Of a stretch of DNA of 64,000 nt, positions 42,401 through 53,910 are shown one piece after another; positions within the stretch are counted from its first letter, which is position 1; every line of letters starts with the position of its first letter. Origin of the DNA: Acholoe squamosa (lineage: Eukaryota; Annelida; Polychaeta; Phyllodocida; Polynoidae); assembly GCA_949317995.1 (NCBI GenBank), contig OX439050.1:55739777-55803776 (forward strand), read 5' to 3'. The position numbers and the translations under genes were made by a program. The notes beneath the pieces are model-generated. The model was not told the DNA's origin. It saw nothing but the letters and a program-made list of their open reading frames with translations, and made no database searches.

Positions 42401-43928
42401 CCTAGAGACAACACTGAGCTGCTCCTCTACACAAGTCACTACAGCTGACTCTATGATGATACTTATAAATAGTCATGGGATTGATGGCCACTGATGCTGC
42501 ATGCAACACACTGTGTAGATCCACCATCATAATGCATTGATATAGACATAGCCCTGCATTGACACAACATAACTTAGAAAAAGCATTGACCTGGAGGAAC
42601 TAGGCAGCCCTTGAGGATCGGGACAACACATCACATGAGGTTTCTATGGCTACCTCAATTCTTGCAGGGTTAACAGCCATGACATATTGTGTGATGTGGT
42701 GTGTGACATAGTGTGTGATGTATCAAATGACTGCGGGCAATGATGAGGATCTCAAGTGTAGGGGATGAGTCGTTATGTGACATGGATTACACCGGTGACA
42801 GAGGGCTGTAGAGGGTGGACATCACCTGGATGCTTGGATTATTTGCTGTTGCATTGTTGTGAAAGGAGCACAGGGATCTGACAAGTAGTGCACAACACAA
42901 CCACCTAAAATAATCCTCAAAACATACCTCGGGCTGACAGATTTCACTGGCAAGGCTCTTCCATGAGCCCAATATTTCAGGTTAGTCTAGTCTAGGCTAC
43001 GTAGGTCAGAATTAGTTTCTTTTCCCCTCTATTGAGTTACTAATCAGCTTTTAAATTTGCTCAGAAATGGATTAACAAATCAGATCATGGGCTCATGGAC
43101 AGCTAAAAATATGTCTGAAAGAAACATACGGTTTGCTTAAATTTACTAGGTAGCTAATGTAATCTGAAACTGTCCATCTTTGGATCTGCCTGATTTCCAT
43201 CATATAAAGCATACTAACCATATTAGCCTGTACTTATATAAACATCTTGTCCCTCATCAATTTTAACCAGGCTCTTATTCAAGACCAGTGTTTATTCAAG
43301 ACTTGAATTATAGTTATCTTAAAATGTCAACACCCCTGTACTCCCAGCACCTAGACTGGTGCTTATTCAAGATCCAGCCCTTATTGGCCACTAGCTGGTC
43401 TGGCGCTGGTTCCGGCGACACATACCGATAAGAACTGATAGGATGGGACCAGCATGTCCCTGGAAGTGGGTGTTAACCAGGGACAAGGTACCCATCATGG
43501 TATGTCTTATCAGTGGGTTTTACCTCAACCAGCGAAATTCAAAATGACTGCTCCACTAGGCCTCCATACTGAGTCCTATGTAGGGCAATACTGTATGAGG
43601 TATTTGGAGGTGTCATGTAAAATGTGAGCTGTAACATGTATTATTGATGCACACCTGCTTACAATAGATCTAAAAAGATTACAAAGCAGGACCATGTCCA
43701 ACCCACAGCTTCTACAAAGTATAGAAAAAAAAATCTGTTCCTCAGAAAATAAAAAGAAAAGCCCCATCATCTTTTTGTTCTAGTTATACGGTATAAAGCA
43801 GTTGGGAAAAAGGAGACTTGGGGCATGGTTTTTGCAGTGTAATATTAAACAAGCTATTCCTATGGTGAAAAATGAAGCCACTGTCCATTGACATGCCACA
43901 TCAGGGACCAATAGCAAGTGTTTGCAAT
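39447..43928. repeat. Unit A of a diverged tandem array (about 4.5 kb)
   Basis: Counted from the element 2 target site to the equivalent site at 43925. Matches to unit B include 40615-40657 (hairpin) with 44866-44914, 40795-40925 with 45024-45150 (GATTACTGCACTTTAGGACG shared), 42890-43000 with 47760-47870, and 43870-43990 with 48290-48430. No supported gene; short frames are not conserved in the other units. Confidence 0.75.
40615..40657. repeat. Hairpin repeat, unit A (CAGTGCTG type)
   Basis: GATACAGTGCTGG (40623-40635) pairs with CCAGCATTGTATT (40644-40656) with two G-U pairs. Relative to unit B, a G-C pair is replaced by A-T. Confidence 0.75.
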
Positions 43929-44635
43929 CACAGCCGTGGCTCAATTTCACAAAAGACAAGGAATTGCTTGCTTTAATGTAGTCTGAATTATGTGATTGCA
44001 ATGGCATTTTGGAAATGCCAGGGCTACTCATTGATTATAGTATGTATTGAAATGATCCCCAGACTGATATTCATGTTACCTCCCAAACATAAGCAGTTCA
44101 TGGACAGCCTTTAAAGATGTGTTCCATTATTATCGAATTGATGCAGTTGTGGTGATTTACTCATCAACACGGTGTCGTTATATTTTGCTAAGGGACACTG
44201 TATGATGGTAATTGCACATTGATGCAGCACCTTTGGGATCCTTGGTATGGCTGCAATACTGAGTCTAACTGCAGCAAGTACACAAATAGCATCAATGCAT
44301 TATGTGGCCTTTACAGGTTTCTTTCTGCTTTTAGCTGTTCTTATGTCCAAATTGTAGAAAGTACCAAACAGTTGATCTTGCAATCAGCAATTTGCTGTAT
44401 TGAGTGTTGCATCATATCATTTACTGATTTGCAGTAGGACTAGAGGAAATTAGGCCTGGGGAAAACATGCACGTCATTCCAAGCAAATAAAAGCGTATGG
44501 ATGGCTATACCTACCTTTGGTTTTCACACTGCATTAATATACTTATGGCGCATTACTTGATAAACACCCATTTATGTACCATGAGGACCTTACAGGGTTA
44601 TGCACTCCTTGTACAGTCCCTATACACTCATTAAG

Positions 44636-44797
44636 GGTCCTCATGATGCAATATTTCAGTGCTGGAGTTTAGACTTGCCACCAGTTTCTCAATGTGTCAT
44701 GACGACAATGTAATATGGTCCTCATGATGCAATATTTCAGTGCTGGAGTTTAGACTTGCCAGCATTTTTCTCGATGTGTCATGACGACAATGTAATA
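44636..44797. repeat. 81-bp tandem duplication
   Basis: GGTCCTCATGATGCAATATT starts at 44636 and again at 44717. The copies differ slightly near their 3' ends. Confidence 0.95.
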
Positions 44798-44865
44798 TGA
44801 ACCAATGGGGACTCTTTGAAGGTCAAATGATGCCTAATGGTTCATGTTATTTGGTCATATTATTT

Positions 44866-44919
44866 GATGATACACCAATGCAGTGCTGATCTATTCACCA
44901 GCACTGCATTGGTGCATTT
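44866..44919. repeat. Hairpin repeat, unit B, perfect 16-bp arms
   Basis: CACCAATGCAGTGCTG (44873-44888) and CAGCACTGCATTGGTG (44899-44914) are exact reverse complements around a 10-base loop. Confidence 0.92.
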
Positions 44920-47900
44920 ATCAGGTGCTTGCCATGGTGTAAGAAGATAGCCCTGGTGAGTTACTAACCTGCATACATGCATCAATCCATTCACCATGCG
45001 GCCCTAAATGGTTAAAGTCTTACCCCCAGTGGTACCGCCACAGTTTCTGATTACTGCACTTTAGGACGGGAAATCACCAGTAGCTGATGGACAGTAAGCA
45101 CCAGTTGCAACTGGCTGATGGTAGGGCACCCATATGGCTAACTTTCTAAACGCCAAATGAACTGGGGTAGCAGGGTAATGCGTATCTAGGTCTTGAACTT
45201 AACAGTTCTGGGCAATAGGCCTTTAAAGGCTACTGCTGCCAGCACCATGCACCATGCACCAATGAAGTACTTGCAAGTCTATTTCTTTTGAGCATTGTAT
45301 TGCTCCTTTCAGGTAGGCATAATGCATGAACGCATTGTTCGCCTTTAAAGGGTTAACCCATATTGATGAACCTAATGATGGGTATAGATGGAGTAGAACT
45401 ACTCCTTAGAAAAGGTTACGACCATAATTGCATGTCCGGTTAAATACTTAAGCAAATAAAAAGTATCAAATAAATTGATTTGCAACTTCAAACTCAATGT
45501 GAAACTCCCCAGGAGGAGATGGAAAACTTAATTTCAATTATCCTAGCTAGTATATCGAGTTTCAAAAAGTGTGTCAATATGGGGTGTGATACCCGTCGCT
45601 GACATGCAAAACAGTATGTTCTCATGTTGTCATGATAGTAAAGGTAGGGAGCAGTGCTTGACTGATATTTATGAATGAAAGTTGCATGAAAGTTACAACG
45701 TTTCTCTGTCTGGAGAACATGTCTTCCAAGTCATGACACATCTTTAAAAAACTGTCATTTTCCATAATGTATTCTTGATCTAAGCCTTTTTTTATACTGA
45801 TATGGGGGTAAATGACCATGGGGAATCCATTTCTTTAATCATCTGAATTGTAAACGCTCATATTAATTTTGTCCTCTGATAAAATGATCTCTCTTCAAGG
45901 AGGTCCTGAAAGGGAAGAGGGACATACCTCGCTTTGCCAGCTCTCCCAAGTGAGATATTCCCTCTCGGTCTTCCAAAGAACCAGTCCCCATCTATTTATT
46001 TCTGTAGGTACCAATTGTAAAACAAATGTAATATTGTGGTTCTTTTCTAATTTGATGCTTGCTTCACCCTCAAATATACAGAAATCAGCTAATGATATGC
46101 TGTAACGTACTACTTGTAGCCAACCGTGCATTGAAGTCTTGTTCAAATTAACCTAAAATGAATCAATTTCCCCCTTCAATATTGAATAGATGCTAAGGTC
46201 AGCCCTGTTCTACTAGGCAGGGTGAAGTGACCTGACATACCTTTGCTTTGGCCCAGGTGGAGTAGTCTGTCCACACAGACACTATTTAGTCTGTAAACCA
46301 TCCTCTCAGCTTCCAGAGGTCTCTCCTGTTTACTAGGATTCACCATCTTACAAAATAATTGATGGTCCCATCCTGATTTGAATTTCTTTAGCTGGAGAGA
46401 CATTGTACTTCTCTGTTTTTATTTACTGTTGGTTGGGAAAACTTCAAGTAAAGAAAAACAGTGAGATCCGGAAACACATGTTGAAAATAGTTCTTTAAAA
46501 AAACAGATACTTTGCATTTTCTACAAAAGTACCAATCAGTCATATTCCAACATATGTGTCTAGGAAAGTGCACTTGTACAACACTTGGACAACACAACTC
46601 TCAGGCAAATATTAGTGTTCGGAAGTTGTAAATTGAAATGTCACAGTGAATTTATTTTAGTCACCAAGTGAAATCAATATATCACTGACAGTCACCAGTC
46701 ACGCTGCTGCATATTTCTGTACAAGCCTACCCCTCCCCATATATGCACAGTGGGATGCTGGTGTCTATTTAGGAGGAAACATCATTACAACAACTTGCCG
46801 AAATATAAAGTACCCTCCTTATTGACATCAAGCAGCAATGCTGTCATGTCACTGCATGGTAATCAGGGTTTCAGTGCAGCAAGTCAGTAATTGAGCTACA
46901 GTGGCCAAACCTGACAACACAATCTACAGTGTGGTGCCTTGACAAAACGTCTTGCCGATCTACAAATTCTCATTTGGTCTATAATGTTTTATTGATTTTG
47001 CTAATTGAAGACTGTGGATGCCAGGTTTGCTGAACTAGGAATCAGAATGACGCTGCATTTGCAGATATTGTGAACCGTGGACGTCATCTTGGGGCATTTC
47101 TATATGATGTTTTTAAAACATTTTGTCCTGTCACTATACTTTAGATTCCAAAATGAGGAGTCCACACTAATCAGAACCTCACTATATGTTGGGCTATCAA
47201 TGCATCATGCATATCTATAATACCCTCAAACAATTCAGACGTGAAAGAGGAATGCATATAAACAACTCAAAATAATTAAATAGATGAAAAAGCTATTTGT
47301 TGGTGTGTTAAAAAATGCATATTTGTTTTACAAGGTGTGCATTTTCTTTTCAGTAGTGTGTTGTGTTTGTCAATAACTTTTAGTAGAAGTTGTTAATGTT
47401 TTTTTTTCACAATTCTTCCTTTTTTTTTGCCTACCTATATTAATCTCCTATTTGGTTAATAATATGTCTTGAAGAAAATGGGCATAATTGATGCATTTGC
47501 GGCCTCATAGAGTTAAGGGAGGAGGCTGTGCTATCACAGTCGGAGCTCTTTTTTCTGTGCATGCCTCATTTATCATATGGAGAATGTGTGACTGTCGGGT
47601 GGTGACTCATGGTAGTATAGACTGAACAATTGGCATGTCAGTAACAAAAACACAAGGGCAAAGAAAATATATCTTGTTCTTAGATGTAGAGGTTAAAAAG
47701 CATCCACATGCTAGGATTATTAGCAGTTGTAGAGTTATGTAAGGATCACAGGGAGCTGACAAGTAGTGCACAACACAACCAACATAGGATTCGGGTGGAC
47801 AGATACACTGTCAATTTTTTTTCCATGAGCCCAACATTTTAAGTTTCAAGATTCTAGTCTAGGCTACCCATAGACTCCTATACTAAAGGAACTAGAAGTG

Positions 47901-47991
47901 GTTTTAGTTTATTTAGGGAAATTTCATTTTGTTTGGGACCCCCATTTTCAGGTTCCAAAATGATACTGTAGTGGTCAGCGGAAAATGTCAT

Positions 47992-48062
47992 GGAGAAACT
48001 GGGACTCGAACCTGGGACCCTCCAACTTCGAAGCGGAAGCTCTACCCCTGAGCTACTTCCCC
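47992..48062 (-). tRNA. tRNA-like sequence (pseudogene or SINE head)
   Basis: On the minus strand a 71-base cloverleaf can be drawn: acceptor GGGGAAG with TTTCTCC (two wobble pairs), D stem GCTC/GAGC, and an anticodon arm with loop TTCGAAG (anticodon would read CGA). The internal promoter boxes are good: TAGCTCAGGGG (A box) and GGTTCGAGTCC (B box). The T stem has two mismatches and the anticodon stem one, and no long variable arm is present as a tRNA-Ser would need. A functional tRNA is therefore unlikely; a tRNA-derived SINE or pseudogene fits better. Confidence 0.55.
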
Positions 48063-48339
48063 TGGCCTGATATTCTCTACCTTCCAACTACCCTGGATCG
48101 GTATGGTATACATAGGGGGAGTGACACAATCAAGTGAACAGTCCCTCTGAAGGCTCTGTGCTCCTGACGGGGGAACAAACCCCTACATATGTATAGAGTA
48201 CATAGGAGTTGGAAAAAGGAGACTTGTGGCATGGTGTTTGTGGTGTAGCATCAAACAAGCTCACCTTGTGGCGAAAGATGAAGCCACTGTCCATCGACAT
48301 GCTACACCACGAGCCAATAGCAAGCCAAGTATTTGTAAT

Positions 48340-50339
48340 CACACAACAAGGGCTTAGGTTCATGACAGACAAAGATGTCCTGGCCTGCATTGTGTTCTGG
48401 ATTGTGATTGCAGTGGTATTCTGGCAATGTGAGGGCTATTCAATGATCATAGGATGTATTGAAATAATCCCCAGACTAATATTGATGTTACTTACCTATC
48501 ATCATGAACGCTTTAGAGGCAGCATGATGCCTTCAAAGTCAGGTTCTGTTCTGATGCAGTTGTCGCTGACGTTACATTGTGCTAAGGGACACAGTATGAT
48601 GGTAATTTCATGTGGATAAAGCACCTATGGGTTTCTTGACAGGGCTGCAATACTGCTTCTGAGTAAGGAAAGTGCAAAAAAAAAAAAAAAAGCCTGTTAC
48701 CTATAAAAGTCACACTTGGACTAGTATAGGCAAGGAACTACTTTTGTAGAACATTGGTTTTTGTGATGCGCAAGTTGGCACAGCAACTGTTGCATTATGA
48801 TGAATTCATTGATTTGCAGTAGGACTCCAGATAATTTAGCCTTGGCACAATGTGAATGTTATTCCAAGTATATTACAATAATTAATCATTTTTACCTCGT
48901 CTTAAATGGCTTCATTCACATTAAATCACTGTGCATATAGGGAAGGCCACCAGTGTTTGCAGTGTTTGCCTCTTAATACCACTGTATATTGTCACATATT
49001 ATATATCCTTCATGCAGACCCTTCATGATTGTATCAATGCAATCATAAACACAAAAAGTGTGTAGAACATCAGCTTTTTATACGGCCACTTAGCTGCAAT
49101 TTGATTTAATTTAAGTGATTATTGTGCTGAAGAAAATTGTCTGTAAACAAACACAGCTATCAATAATGCACTCAGTGTGATAAATGTGCTCTGGATGTCA
49201 CACTGCAAAAATACAACCAGAGTGAGGACTTGCCAGCACTACCTTAGTGTGTCAGGATGACAATGTAGAATGAAGTGTTGGGCATGCAATGGCTTAATAG
49301 GATTACATCTTTAAGGGCCGCTTGATACTTGCTGCTTCACATTCTTTGGCCATCATGATGCACCAATGCTGTGCTGATCTATTCTCCCATACTGCCTTGC
49401 TGCATTGATCATGCATGCAGGAAGATTGCCTTGGTGATTTACTTACCGGTATCCATGCATTATGACAACCAATGGGCATATCAATTCACCATGCAGTCCT
49501 ACAGGGTTAACAACTGACGCTCAGTGGTACGTCCAGGGTTTCAGATAACTGCACTTTAGGACAGGAAATGACCAGGATAGCTGACAGGCAGTAAGCACAG
49601 GATGTGGCTGGCTGATGGTAGGGCACCCATATAGCCAACTTCCTTCATGTCGATTGGATTCTGTAGAAGGATATTAATGCGCTTTTAGATCTGTACGCAA
49701 TAGCTCTTTAGAGGTCACTTACATCAGCAGGATGCACCGATGAAGTGTTGGTGAGTCTACTTCATCTGAGCATCCAGAAGTTTATCAATACTGTGGGGTC
49801 AAATGAATGAATACCTTTATTAGCAAACGTCTCGATGGATATAAATATGGTAGAAATGCTCATTAAATAATGTTCCAATCATGACTGCAGGTCAGCTAAT
49901 ATCAGAATACATCAAAAGCTTGAAATGTCTCTACATAGAACATACCATTCCATCTAAACCCTAGCTAACTCTGTAAAAGAAAAAAAAATGCAAAGCTATT
50001 ATACGCCCTATCCTGCCTATATAGTGTCTCAGGTGAAGACAAACACAGTGATATGATGGCTACCAGTTACCAGGGGCCTGTTACACAATCCAGTTTCAAA
50101 TTATAAAAAAAACTGTATTACTTATGAACCCAGTCCATTTATTTGCTACTATATCAGTATTATTAGGCTGATTGACAATTTTATGGACTTCATACCTTGC
50201 TATTATGAAAATTAGAATTTCTAGGACACCTATGTGAGTTCCTTAGACATCAGGCAAGTATTCCTATTCTTTTGGCACCAGGAAGCATTAAACTATGCCT
50301 CACTTGGAAGTTGGTGCTTGCCAGTGAGGCAGGAAATGC
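48340..50339. repeat. Unit C of the tandem array (partial) and its right flank
   Basis: Similarity to units A and B covers the hairpin region near 49351, 49510-49650 and 49731-49774. 48910-49060 and 49890-49930 also match 62330-62440 and 63780-63820 in the distant copy. After about 50.0 kb similarity fades. No supported gene. Confidence 0.65.
49731..49774. repeat. Hairpin repeat, unit C (AAGTGTTG type)
   Basis: GATGCACCGATGAAGT (49731-49746) pairs with 49759-49774 at 14 of 16 positions. The GATGAAG/CTTCATC core differs from AATGAAG/CTTCATT at 63.2 kb by a compensating pair. Confidence 0.8.
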
Positions 50340-52270
50340 TAGGACACCTCACTTTTTATATCCATAATAACAGGATATGAGTGTTATGTAACACTGTACA
50401 ACAGCCAAAAAAAAACAGAGACGACACATACCAATCATACCTAATATGAAGCTGCTGAGTCTGAAAATCAAGTTGAAAAATGCCTATTGGCTCTCAATTT
50501 TGAGATATCCATAGGGTGCCATATATGCTGAAAAAAACCTGAGGGCCATGATTTCACTATGTTCTTCTATGTAGTGTAACTCAAACCTGTACAACAACTT
50601 TCTTATGTCATTTCTGACATGTGTCTGGGTATTATCAATAGCTCTGACACTGCCGCAAATCATATTTCACCTATAAGTGGTTCCTAGGCCTCTATTATTC
50701 CAGGCATCAGAACCAGTTTCATGGAATATTATGTGTTTGGTGTTAGCTTGATCCATATGCATTGGTCTAGCAGTTTTGCTAGTCCATAAACAAGATTTCA
50801 CCTTGAATCATGCCAGTAGGGGTCAAGATATATGTATTTCCACACTAAATAGCTTTGATTTCATAGACATTGCATTATAACCCTCATTTTGGGGTTATAT
50901 TGCTTCATTTTGGTACAAGGGGCATCATGTTAAGAAGACAGCCCAATTTCCATGTCAACTTCCTTGAAACACTGATTTCTGGATCCTTTAGAGCAACCAG
51001 CCATGATTTATGGTGAGTAAGGTTGCATTTGAACATCAGGATTATGCATGATCATGTGATTTAAGCAATGTTAATTTGACATGATAACCAAAATAGGTTA
51101 TGGAGTAAATGGAAGTCATGGCTTGCCCTCAGCGCAGTCATAACAGGATTTCTGGGAAACAATATGGCTGAGGACAATGTAGAGAGTGTGAATATATTAT
51201 GCGCTATTTAAGAATCTGCACAGTTTCAGAATACTATAGCAGGGATACTGACCCTCAAAACAAGTTGATTTAAAGGCATAGATTTGATAATCAATCATGT
51301 TTTGTTTCATTGTTTAACCTAGCCTGAAGGTGTGATGGCTCTTAAATTGCATGGCCTATGCATCCTACACCTAACTCTAGGTGTGAATAAAGCTGTAAAT
51401 ATAGCACATATTGCATGCTTAACAGCAGCAACCTGTCAAAGTAGAGTTTACCTATCAGTCTCTACAACTCAGTTATCAAAAGATTTTTTGGCGGGACCCT
51501 GAAATAGGACCCTTTACAATGACAGAGTGCATGTTCCATTCAAATATTCCTAAATTGTGCAAGCTAAGATGGGGCAATTCCAGAATTGCACAAAATAAAT
51601 GAGGTGCACTTCTGGAATTGTGCCATTTCCTTTATTACGCACGACAGATGCTGGCACATACCAGAAACTCAAATGCAAGATGTCTTTGATGATCCACCTC
51701 CTGCATCTGACCTCTCATCCTCCCCCAAACAAACTGTGGCTTGGTAAGTGGCATACATGGGGAGAGGTTCCAACAGGATCTCATAGAGATGGAAAAATGC
51801 TACCAAGGATAGTGGTTACCTTCTCTTCAACCAGGGTCGCAATGGGGTCTGAAGTGGGATGAGCCTAACATTATGTACAAGAGACAGGTAAAACAGTCCC
51901 TTACAATTTTGAGCTTATTTACCACTTTTACTGTATATTACAGAGTCAAAGCATGAGCAATTCATTGGATATGTATTTGGACATGATAATCAAAGACATA
52001 TAAATCAGATTTGATGTAAAATCTGGTGTTTGTACAGTATGCACTAATATGGATTTGGCTACAGAGAACGAAAATTGGCAATTCTAGGGTAGTATGTATA
52101 TCTCAAAATTGAGAGCCGCCAGCAAAAACGGATGTTATTTTAGAATTCTCCAGGTCAAAATACTTAGGAATTAATGGGTTTCAGCTCCATTTTTTTTGAA
52201 AAGTGAAAATTTGTTGTACAGTGTAATTGTTAGTTAATATAACATCATTGATATGGAAACATATGGACAG
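50340..52270. mobile_element. Candidate DNA element with inverted-repeat ends
   Basis: GGCTCTCAATTTTGAGATAT (50489-50508) is matched by its exact reverse complement at 52098-52117. Outside it, ACACTGTACAACA (50390-50402) is matched by its complement at 52212-52224. Spacing is similar on both sides (about 100 bp), so the arms are roughly 150-200 bp long. Exact ends and target duplication are not resolved. The interior has only a short unrecognised frame (51599-51862) and no transposase. Confidence 0.7.
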
Positions 52271-53302
52271 ACTGGCTTAATGAATTTTACATTGTTTTGT
52301 AACTTTAAAGGCACTTTGAATTGAGGACCTATGTCCGCCAACGTTAGAAATTTGGATGTTGGATTTGCTAGTACGAAAATACATTTACAGTTATGCCCAA
52401 ATAGGAATTAGCAAATAGCCTTCTTGCTGCTTTTTCATATTGCTGGAACACAAACTGCCACTTGTAAATATTGTGGTAACAGACCCAAGAGTGATTGACA
52501 CCATAGTTGTCAGACTACATCAGACCAGCCCCTCTGGTATGTGAACTAGCACTAACCAGCCACCAGAACACAAATCCTGCACATGCGCAGTCAACACAAT
52601 GTAAAGTTGCTGTCAGATGGTGCCTGCAGCAATCAATATCCACTGGAACCAGAACCCGGCCACCACAGGGAGCAGCCGGGGGTGTCCAGTGTCCGTGTAG
52701 TAGGGGACGTGTCTACTGAGTGTTGTAGGGGAGTAATAGAGATAGGATGTGTTGTGTTTATGGGAGTTGGTGCATGTTGGGGGGAGAGGGTAGGAACATG
52801 AGTGAGACTATACAGAGATATGTGTTGTAGTGGGAACATTACTGACTATATTTTCGGTAACACTATTCTAGAAAAGCCAAGATATTTTTGTGGGCGCCCA
52901 CAACGATGTTAATTTAGTTTCGAGTTCCCACATCAATCCTTCACAGTTTTTACCTGATTAGAGGATATATATAAGAGTGACCAGGATGACATTCTTCAAG
53001 ATAAATTGGGAATTTCAGGTTGTTCCAGGAACATCCTATACAACTACTCTACAGCCATTCAAAGGAAGGTATTTCTTTGTAGAAACTAAATATAGCGACC
53101 ATGTGGGTGTGTGCCTTACAACTAGAACAATTAATAGTATTAGTCTTTGAGGTCGCACATGAAATATGTTGAATAGGAGGGTAGGCAATTAAACAATAAT
53201 CAAGAAGCACATGGCAAAACATGCATCAGGTACATATGGACATATTGTGTTAGTAGGTATTGAGTGTGGGCGAGCTTACATATGCTATCTACTTCAATTA
53301 CA
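52271..53302. other. No gene seen
   Basis: Short overlapping frames at 52507-52839 lie in GC-richer DNA on both strands and show no recognisable domain. Confidence 0.5.
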
Positions 53303-53910
53303 TAGGACATGTTTTAGATTCCTGCGGATACTGGAAGATTTCTGCGGGTTCTGGAAGATTCCTGCAGGTACAGGGAAATTCCATTTTTTCAAGTACACAA
53401 AGAATTCCTCTGGGTGCACAAAGAATTCTTGTAGGTGCTAGAATTATCCTTGTGGGTGTTAGAATAATGCATTTACCTACCAAAAAGTATTTTTTTCCTC
53501 CAATAAAATCTTTCTTGCACTAGCCAGAATTGTTTTTGTACCTGCAAGAATTGTTCCTGTATCTGCAGGAATAATTTTTATCGGTCAGAAATATTTTTTT
53601 GCATGTCCTATCCAGGACTCCGTATTTACCCCTAAGAATGTTTCTTTACCTGTGTCCGCTTAAATAGTTTCTGTACCCACAACAATTGTTCAGTATCCAC
53701 AAGAATTACTCAGTATCCGCAATAATTACTCAGTATCCGCAAGAATAGCTCAGTATCCACAAGAATAGCTCAGTATCCGCAAGAATTGCTCAGTACCCGC
53801 AGGAATCGTTCAGTACCCACAAGAATTACTCAGTATCCACAAGAATTGCTCAGTACCTGCAGGAATTGTTCAGTATCCGCAAGGGAAAAAATTATGTTTG
53901 GTATGTCCTA
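53303..53910. mobile_element. Foldback-like element with internal 20-bp repeats
   Basis: TAGGACAT (53303) and ATGTCCTA (53903) begin and end a region whose left part carries CCTGCGGATACTGGAAG and whose right part carries its complement (CAGTATCCGCAAGAAT) many times. No coding capacity. Confidence 0.6.
53681..53880. repeat. 20-bp tandem repeat, ten units
   Basis: Unit AAGAATTACTCAGTATCCGC with small changes, exactly 20 bp apart. Confidence 0.95.

Larger units (their letters stand above)
43929..48339. repeat. Unit B of the tandem array (about 4.4 kb)
   Basis: Runs from the empty target site at 43925 to its equivalent at 48336. It carries a private 81-bp duplication (44636-44797) and the tRNA-like insertion near 48.0 kb. 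A 136-codon frame at 48209-48619 straddles its end but is not preserved in units A and C. Confidence 0.75.

Noticed and set aside
48209-48619. 136-codon frame with hydrophobic stretches
   Set aside because: Paralogous sequence in the other array units does not keep the frame; likely chance.
51599-51862. 87-codon frame as a transposase remnant of the inverted-repeat element
   Set aside because: No catalytic motif or similarity recognised; too short to support.
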